Source of the DNA: an uncultured Eubacteriales bacterium
GTDB lineage: Bacteria; Bacillota; Clostridia; Oscillospirales; UBA644
Direction of reading: 5' to 3'
DNA length: 8,990 nucleotides
NCBI GenBank assembly: GCA_934486965.1
Contig: CAKSQP010000064.1
Span: 1-8,990, forward strand
Shown: positions 5,151 through 8,990 of the stretch, one piece after another
How positions within the stretch are numbered: position 1 is the stretch's first letter
Layout of the letters: each line of letters starts with the position of its first letter
The notes under the pieces: generated by a model
The model's input: the letters and a program-made list of their open reading frames with translations, nothing else
Database searches by the model: none
Told to the model about the DNA's origin: nothing
Translations under genes and position numbers: made by a program

Positions 5151-6683
5151 ATGACGGACGAACTTTTAAAGACCCTGAGATCAAAGATAAAACCGATATG
5201 GATTTTCGCATTCTCCTCCGCCTTTGTCGCAGGGCTTCTCGCCCATTTATACAGAATGACAAACTGGCTGCCGAACTGGGATTCGCTCGTTTTTCGCGAA
5301 GACCATCAGCACATGGAGGCGCTCGGCCGCTGGTTTCTGGCGTTTGCCGCAAAGATCAGCACGGCTTTTGAAGTGCCGTGGCTGAACGGCGTGCTTGCAA
5401 TATTCTATATTGCTCTTGCAACAATTTTTATATGCGAAATTTTCGGGATAAAAAGCAGGCTCTGCGCCGCCCTTACGGGGGCTGTCGCCGTAACGTTTCC
5501 GACGGTCACATCGACTTTCACCTACTGTTATGTCGCAGACGCCTACGCCCTTTCGTTTCTGCTGACCTGTATTGCGGTCTGGCTGCTCACACGAAAAAGT
5601 ATAAAGCCCGCCATCTTCGGAGTGCTGCTGCTCTCCGTTTCAATGGGAATATATCAGGCTTACATAACCACCGCGATAGCGCTCCTTACGGCATATCTTA
5701 TTCTCGGCGTCATCAAGGGCGACAAAACTTCGGCGTCTCTGAAAAAAGCGCTCCGATACATAATATGCGGAGTCGCGGCGTTTGCGGTCTATTATGCGGT
5801 TCAAAGTCTCGTCATGTCGCTTGCAAACATCACGGCGTCCGATTATCAGGGATTTTCCGACGCTTTTTCCTTTAAGGATTTTTCTTTTTCCACCGCGGCG
5901 CTTGAAGCGATCTATACGTTTTTCAAATTCTTTATTGATTTTGACAACGGTTTCAACCTCTATTCCGCGACAAATATCGTTTTCTTTGTCTTTCTGGCGG
6001 CGGGATATCTTTACGCGATAATCAAAAACGTCCGAAAAGGCGGGCTTATTCTCGTTTTCTTTTATATAATTTCGATACCGATAGGCTGTAATTTCCTTTA
6101 TTTCGCAAACACAGACCTTGATTATCACACGCTCATGAAAATGAGTTATTTTATCGTTTACATCTACCTTATCCTGTTATATGAAAACGTTGATTTCAGA
6201 AATGTCCGTATAAATGCGGTCAAAACATGGGCGGTCTTCATAATTTGCTCGGCAATGGTCTTCTGCAATATCCGCATTGCGAATATCGCCTATCACAAAT
6301 TGCAGATGGCGTTTGAAAAATCATACGGTATCCTCATAAGAATTTCCGACAAAATAGAGACTCTTGACGGTTACGAAAACGCGACGAAGATCCTCGTTGT
6401 CGGCAGTCTCAAAAATTCGGAGGCGTATTCCGTAATGATACCGCCCGAAATTACCGGCTCGACAAACGGGCTTATACTGCGGAATGACGACGAATCCGTA
6501 AACCAGAGCGTTGTGACGTCGGCTCTGAACGATTACTGCAATATGAACCTTAAGTTCCTTTCAGGGAAAAAGGCGGCGGAATTAAAGAACACCGAACTTG
6601 TAAAAAGTATGCCGCTCTGGCCGAAAACAGGCTCTGTTGCGATATACAAAGACACTGTCATTCTGAAACTCAGCGAAGAATAA
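5151..6683 (+). CDS. GtrII-type polytopic glycosyltransferase (glucosyltransferase domain family)
   Basis: A 510-residue integral membrane protein. After a first helix (about 15-33) comes the extracytoplasmic loop NWLPNWDSLVFRED (38-51) and GRWFLAF (59-65), with acidic residues D44, E50 and D51. This NWD...GRW arrangement is typical of the GtrII/Glucos_trans_II family, which transfers a sugar from a polyprenyl-phosphate donor to a surface glycan. About ten further hydrophobic segments follow up to residue 378, then a soluble tail of about 130 residues. The ATG at 5151 has AAAGGAGAG 6-7 nt upstream; the longer frame from 4971 runs through the palindromic element and has no ribosome binding site. 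The deacetylase gene starts 17 nt after the stop, so the two form an operon that probably modifies a cell-surface polysaccharide. Donor and acceptor cannot be read from the sequence. Confidence 0.8.
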   Translation: MTDELLKTLRSKIKPIWIFAFSSAFVAGLLAHLYRMTNWLPNWDSLVFREDHQHMEALGRWFLAFAAKISTAFEVPWLNGVLAIFYIALATIFICEIFGIKSRLCAALTGAVAVTFPTVTSTFTYCYVADAYALSFLLTCIAVWLLTRKSIKPAIFGVLLLSVSMGIYQAYITTAIALLTAYLILGVIKGDKTSASLKKALRYIICGVAAFAVYYAVQSLVMSLANITASDYQGFSDAFSFKDFSFSTAALEAIYTFFKFFIDFDNGFNLYSATNIVFFVFLAAGYLYAIIKNVRKGGLILVFFYIISIPIGCNFLYFANTDLDYHTLMKMSYFIVYIYLILLYENVDFRNVRINAVKTWAVFIICSAMVFCNIRIANIAYHKLQMAFEKSYGILIRISDKIETLDGYENATKILVVGSLKNSEAYSVMIPPEITGSTNGLILRNDDESVNQSVVTSALNDYCNMNLKFLSGKKAAELKNTELVKSMPLWPKTGSVAIYKDTVILKLSEE

Positions 6684-6700
6684 TCATAAGGACCGAAACC

Positions 6701-7591
6701 ATGGAATTTGAACCGCGTATTTATTGGTGCGCCGACGATTTCGGCGTGTCCGACGCCTCCTGCGACAGGATACTGCAATGCAATAAAGACGGCTTTCTCG
6801 GCAGAATAAGCGTATTCCCGAACTCGGGCGTCGCAGACATTCGGGAAAAGATAAGAAACGCCGGAAATGCAAACTTCGGGGTACATATAAACCTTGTCGA
6901 AGGCAAATGCGTTTCGGACAAAAGTTCCGTTCCTCTTCTTGTCGACGGCGACGGATATTTCAAAAACACCTATACGGGACTTCTGGCGCTTTCCCTTTCT
7001 CCGAAAAGAAAACTTTTCAAAAAGCAGTTGAAAACGGAGATCAAAGCCCAGATAGAAAAAACGCTTTCATTTTTTACGGATAAAACGCGGATATTGCTTG
7101 ACAGTCACCAGCACACTCACACGATTCCGCTTGTTTTTTCCGCACTGAGCGAAGTTATTGAAGAAAACGGGCTTGAAGTCGGATATATCAGAACGCCCGC
7201 GGAACCGCTTTCGCCTTTTATAAAGACCCCGTCGCTTTTCGGCTCATACATATCGGTAAATCTCATAAAACAGTGGCTCATCAACTTTTTTACCCTTATA
7301 AACCGCGGCAGAATAAAAAAACTCGGCATACCGACGGCTTGTTTTTTCGGGATAATGTTTTCGGGGAATATGACCGAAGAAAGGGTAAGAAAACTGCTTC
7401 CCGCATACGTTAAATACGCAAAAAAGCACCACTGTGACATAGAGATACTCTTTCACCCCGGATATGTCGACGCAGACGAGCCGCTTTGCGGGTTCAAATT
7501 CAAAAATTTCTATCTTTCGGAGGGCAGACGCCGAGAATACGACGCCCTGCGTGCATTTGAAAAAAACAGAGACTTCCTCAGCCTTGACTGA
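6701..7591 (+). CDS. YdjC/ChbG-HpnK family carbohydrate deacetylase
   Basis: A 296-residue protein of the YdjC-like TIM-barrel family, which removes N-acetyl groups from sugars such as chito-oligosaccharides in a metal-dependent reaction. Key stretches are CADDFGVS (10-17; D12, D13), FGVHINL (59-65; H62), LDSHQHTH (133-140; H136, H138) and LFHPGY (250-255; H252), covering the metal ligands and catalytic residues of the family. Length is normal and no residue seems lost. No signal peptide, so it acts in the cytosol. The ATG at 6701 lies behind an AAGGA site and 17 nt after the glycosyltransferase gene, which suggests a deacetylated sugar is made for, or recycled from, the same surface glycan. 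Its last codons form the left arm of the terminator. Confidence 0.88.
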   Translation: MEFEPRIYWCADDFGVSDASCDRILQCNKDGFLGRISVFPNSGVADIREKIRNAGNANFGVHINLVEGKCVSDKSSVPLLVDGDGYFKNTYTGLLALSLSPKRKLFKKQLKTEIKAQIEKTLSFFTDKTRILLDSHQHTHTIPLVFSALSEVIEENGLEVGYIRTPAEPLSPFIKTPSLFGSYISVNLIKQWLINFFTLINRGRIKKLGIPTACFFGIMFSGNMTEERVRKLLPAYVKYAKKHHCDIEILFHPGYVDADEPLCGFKFKNFYLSEGRRREYDALRAFEKNRDFLSLD

Positions 7592-7606
7592 GGAAGTCTT
7601 TTTTTT
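7571..7606 (+). terminator. Terminator overlapping the deacetylase stop codon
   Basis: A perfect 11-bp stem, GACTTCCTCAG (7571-7581) with CTGAGGAAGTC (7588-7598), followed by T8 (7599-7606). The left arm encodes RDFLS near the C-terminus of the deacetylase, and the stop codon (7589-7591) lies in the right arm. It ends only 5 nt before the ribosome binding site of the next gene. Confidence 0.92.
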
Positions 7607-7622
7607 ACGACGGAGAAAATGT

Positions 7623-8477
7623 ATGACGTATGAAGAAAAAAACGAAAAAAGGCGGGCGCTCGCACGGAAATATGTCGACGACCCGACCGATATGCAGAAT
7701 CTGAACGAACTGCTCGGGCTTATCCGTCCGCTTGCCGTCTTTGTCATGAAAGAACACGAAAAAATCCCGTCGCTTGAAAAAGACGACTATATGCAGATCG
7801 CGGACATCACCGCATGGAAAGTTCTTGAAAGAATTCGGGTAAAGCCTGATATTATCGACAATTTTGAGGCATACGTCGTCGCGGCGATAAGAAACAGTTA
7901 CATTGCGGAGTACCGAAAATACGTATTCAAAAGCCTGCTCGAATCAAAATCATATACAAGGAAAAACAGTTCGCTCAATGCGGCATATTTGTACGCCATG
8001 GAAGAATATGTCGAAAAAATCATGGAAAAGAGACGGGCGTATGTAAGAGATTTCAGAAAAAAACATCTTGAACTTTGCCGACAGCGTGACCGCGACTATT
8101 GGAACAGGCATAAGGATAAAAGAAGAGAAAAAGACCGACGCTATCGTGAAAAACATAAGGAAAAACTTAAGATACAAAGAAGGGAATACCAAAAGACGCA
8201 CCGCGAAGAAATAAACGCCCGCGCAAGAAAATACCGCGCGGAAAACGGAGACGCCGTGCGGAAAAAGAGAAGAGAATACTATCAAAAAACCAAAGAACAT
8301 CAGAAAGCCTATCGCGAAGCATACAAGAAAGCAAACCCCGAAAAGGTCAAGGCGTACAGGGACAGATATTATAATAAAAACAAAGAGCAGATTCTGGCAA
8401 AAATCCGTGAATATAAACGCAGGAAAAGGGCTGAAGAAAAGTTAAAAAAAGAGGCGGGACCGAAAAGCAGTCCCTGA
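7623..8477 (+). CDS. Sigma-70 region 2-like protein with ten C-terminal 15-residue basic repeats
   Basis: A 284-residue, very basic protein not recognised as a named family. Residues 5-105 resemble sigma-70 region 2: a helix around LNELLGLIRPLAVFVMKEH (27-45), DDYMQIADITAWKVLER (54-70, compare the EDLxQExxxxxW core of region 2.1-2.2) and FEAYVVAAIRNSYIAEYRK (81-99, compare regions 2.3-2.4). No region 4 helix-turn-helix follows. Instead residues 127-276 are ten contiguous 15-residue units with an aromatic residue at position 3 and dense Arg/Lys/Glu. The ATG at 7623 follows GGAG by 7 nt; another ATG at 7619 is out of frame and closes after four codons. No promoter is evident, and the preceding terminator ends 16 nt upstream, so expression may depend on readthrough. 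It could be a remnant phage or element regulator, a nucleic acid-binding protein, or a true alternative sigma-like factor. Confidence 0.7.
   Translation: MTYEEKNEKRRALARKYVDDPTDMQNLNELLGLIRPLAVFVMKEHEKIPSLEKDDYMQIADITAWKVLERIRVKPDIIDNFEAYVVAAIRNSYIAEYRKYVFKSLLESKSYTRKNSSLNAAYLYAMEEYVEKIMEKRRAYVRDFRKKHLELCRQRDRDYWNRHKDKRREKDRRYREKHKEKLKIQRREYQKTHREEINARARKYRAENGDAVRKKRREYYQKTKEHQKAYREAYKKANPEKVKAYRDRYYNKNKEQILAKIREYKRRKRAEEKLKKEAGPKSSP
8001..8450 (+). repeat. Ten tandem 15-codon repeats within the sigma-like gene
   Basis: Units start at residues 127, 142, 157, 172, 187, 202, 217, 232, 247 and 262 with no insertion or deletion. Examples: RRYREKHKEKLKIQR (172-186), REYQKTHREEINARA (187-201), DRYYNKNKEQILAKI (247-261). 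The approximate consensus is [RE]-[ED]-[YF]-x3-[HN]-[KR]-E-x-[LIV]-x3-[RK]. The DNA copies are not near-identical, so the repeat is old. Confidence 0.88.
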
Positions 8478-8595
8478 TAAAGCCCCCTACATTGTAATAT
8501 TTGAAAATCGGAGCGGTTTACATTTCGGACGGGCAAACCGATAGTTATTACTAGGCGAAACCGAGATCGCTGACGAAAGCAGTGTCACTCGCTGC
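8478..8595. other. Gene-free stretch with a weak hairpin and decayed repeat sequence
   Basis: No open frame of note. CGGTTT (8514-8519) can pair with AAACCG (8535-8540) across a 15-base loop, a poor terminator without a T run. Toward 8580 the sequence begins to resemble the hairpin array next to tRNA-Glu. Confidence 0.4.
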
Positions 8596-8643
8596 AGGCG
8601 AATATAACTGAAAAAAAGGACTTGCGAAAGTAAGTCCTTTTTT
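8596..8643. terminator. Second copy of the array end with terminator hairpin
   Basis: Positions 8596-8615 are identical to 3817-3836 (AGGCGAATATAACTGAAAAA). The hairpin GGACTTGC-GAAA-GTAAGTCC follows, flanked by A7 and T6, so it can end transcription from either side: the sigma-like gene on plus, readthrough of the rRNA operon on minus. The stem differs from the 3832-3861 stem by a compensatory C:G to G:C change. Confidence 0.75.
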
Positions 8644-8674
8644 GCTGTGCGACGAAATCACACAACCGAAACTG

Positions 8675-8790
8675 TTTTATGAAATGCTGCTGCGCAACAT
8701 GAAGCGGCGGAAGTACCCGCCGTGAAGCACCCGTTTCATGGGCGGAAGCCCACTGCATTTTTCATGCACAGTCAGGTGCGTTTCATAAAA
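8675..8790. other. 116-bp structured element bounded by 10-bp inverted repeats
   Basis: The ends TTTTATGAAA (8675-8684) and TTTCATAAAA (8781-8790) are perfect inverted repeats. Inside are CGGCGG-AAGTAC-CCGCCG (8705-8722), GCACC (8727-8731) pairing with GGTGC (8775-8779), and within that TGGGC-GGAA-GCCCA (8739-8752) and TGCAT-TTTTC-ATGCA (8754-8768). CATGAAGCG (8698-8706) could alternatively pair with CGTTTCATG (8732-8740). A plus-strand frame ending at 8725 reads KLFYEMLLRNMKRRKYPP but has no start or ribosome binding site. It could be a miniature inverted-repeat element or a structured RNA; not recognised as a known family. Confidence 0.5.
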
Positions 8791-8823
8791 AAAGCACTTA
8801 AACTTAAAGTTTAAGTGCTTTTT
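8787..8823 (-). terminator. Terminator of the rRNA operon / tRNA-Ile
   Basis: On the minus strand a long stem, AAGCACTTAAACTT with AAGTTTAAGTGCTT, is followed by T7 (8793-8787). It begins immediately after the tRNA CCA. Confidence 0.92.
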
Positions 8824-8900
8824 TGGTGGACCATCAGGGACTCGAACCCCGGACCGACCGGTTATGAGCCGGGAGCTCTAACCAACTGAGCTAATGGTCC
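8824..8900 (-). tRNA. tRNA-Ile2, anticodon CAT (lysidine type)
   Basis: A 77-nt cloverleaf: GGACCAT acceptor pairing with ATGGTCC, D arm GCTCAGTTGGTTAGAGC, anticodon loop CTCATAA, T loop TTCGAGT, encoded CCA. The CAT anticodon could mean Met, but GGACC at the 5' end and the CGGCTCATAACCG arm match Bacillota tRNA-Ile2, whose C34 is converted to lysidine to read AUA. It lies 11 nt or so after the 5S rRNA and is probably co-transcribed with it. Confidence 0.88.
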
Positions 8901-8911
8901 ATATAAAAAGA

Positions 8912-8990
8912 GTGTCGGCATCGACTTATCTTCCCGGGCCGTTGCCAGCCAAGTATTTTCAGCACACACGAGCTTAACTACCGTGTTCGG
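8912..8990 (-). rRNA. rrf: 5S ribosomal RNA, 3' part (cut by window edge)
   Basis: On the minus strand the sequence starts with CCGAACACGGTAGTTAAGCTC, the conserved loop B/helix III signature of 5S rRNA (given here in two overlapping parts: CCGAACACGG and GTTAAGCTC). It continues through ACTTGGCTGGCAACGGCC to the terminal GATGCCGACA. The 3' end is placed near 8912 by analogy; the 5' third lies outside the window. It marks the end of an rRNA operon transcribed leftward. Confidence 0.88.

Noticed and set aside
7464..7622. 53-codon upstream extension of the sigma-like gene
   Set aside because: It overlaps the deacetylase gene and would translate through the terminator hairpin. The ATG at 7623 has GGAG 7 nt upstream and starts the conserved-looking helix.
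8824..8900. tRNA-Met (elongator or initiator)
   Set aside because: The anticodon is CAT, but the acceptor GGACC and anticodon arm CGGCTCATAACCG fit tRNA-Ile2. Initiator features such as three G:C pairs in the lower anticodon stem are absent.

Overview
The window looks like a chromosomal segment from a Gram-positive, low-to-mid GC Bacillota, most likely a gut-type Clostridia. This rests on purine-rich GGAGG ribosome binding sites, six near-consensus sigma-A promoters with 17-bp spacers, tRNA sequences of Bacillota type, and homologs of LiaF and the Ltp repeat. No species can be named from the sequence alone.

Left part (1-1503, minus strand): a deoxynucleoside salvage/catabolism operon, tdk-deoC-deoD, driven by one strong promoter. 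tdk and deoC overlap by ATGA, and deoD runs off the left edge. Next (1531-3498) come a LiaF-like membrane protein (minus) and a membrane-anchored protein with three Ltp-type repeats (plus). Their promoters are back to back, with -35 boxes only 8 bp apart. A small DUF4177-like protein (minus) converges on the Ltp-type gene across a shared hairpin terminator.

Middle (3500-4736): a gene-free stretch holding a G9 run, 7-bp tandem repeats, a 17-bp-stem hairpin and a mirrored array of six small hairpins. It ends at the terminator of a tRNA-Glu(CTC) gene. Upstream of the tRNA, also on the minus strand, is a signal peptidase I-like membrane protein whose catalytic Ser and His positions appear to be Thr and Asp. 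Between 4737 and 5150 there is no gene, only two diverged copies of a 55-bp palindromic element.

Right part (5151-8477, plus strand): a GtrII-type polytopic glycosyltransferase and a YdjC/ChbG-type carbohydrate deacetylase form a two-gene glycan-modification unit. Its terminator stem is partly made of the deacetylase's last codons. Just behind that terminator is a gene for an unusual protein: a sigma-70 region 2-like N-terminus fused to ten 15-residue Tyr/Arg/Lys-rich repeats, with no region 4.

Far right (8478-8990, minus strand features): the end of an rRNA operon, with a partial 5S rRNA, tRNA-Ile2(CAT) and a strong terminator. Beyond it lie a 116-bp element bounded by a 10-bp inverted repeat and full of nested hairpins, and a decayed second copy of the hairpin-array/terminator element seen next to tRNA-Glu.

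The most unusual items are the sigma-like/15-mer repeat fusion, the mirrored hairpin array with its second copy near the other tRNA, the structured 116-bp element, and the apparently inactive signal peptidase homolog. No complete new defence or mobile system is evident. The Ltp-repeat protein is the only gene with a plausible link to phage exclusion.
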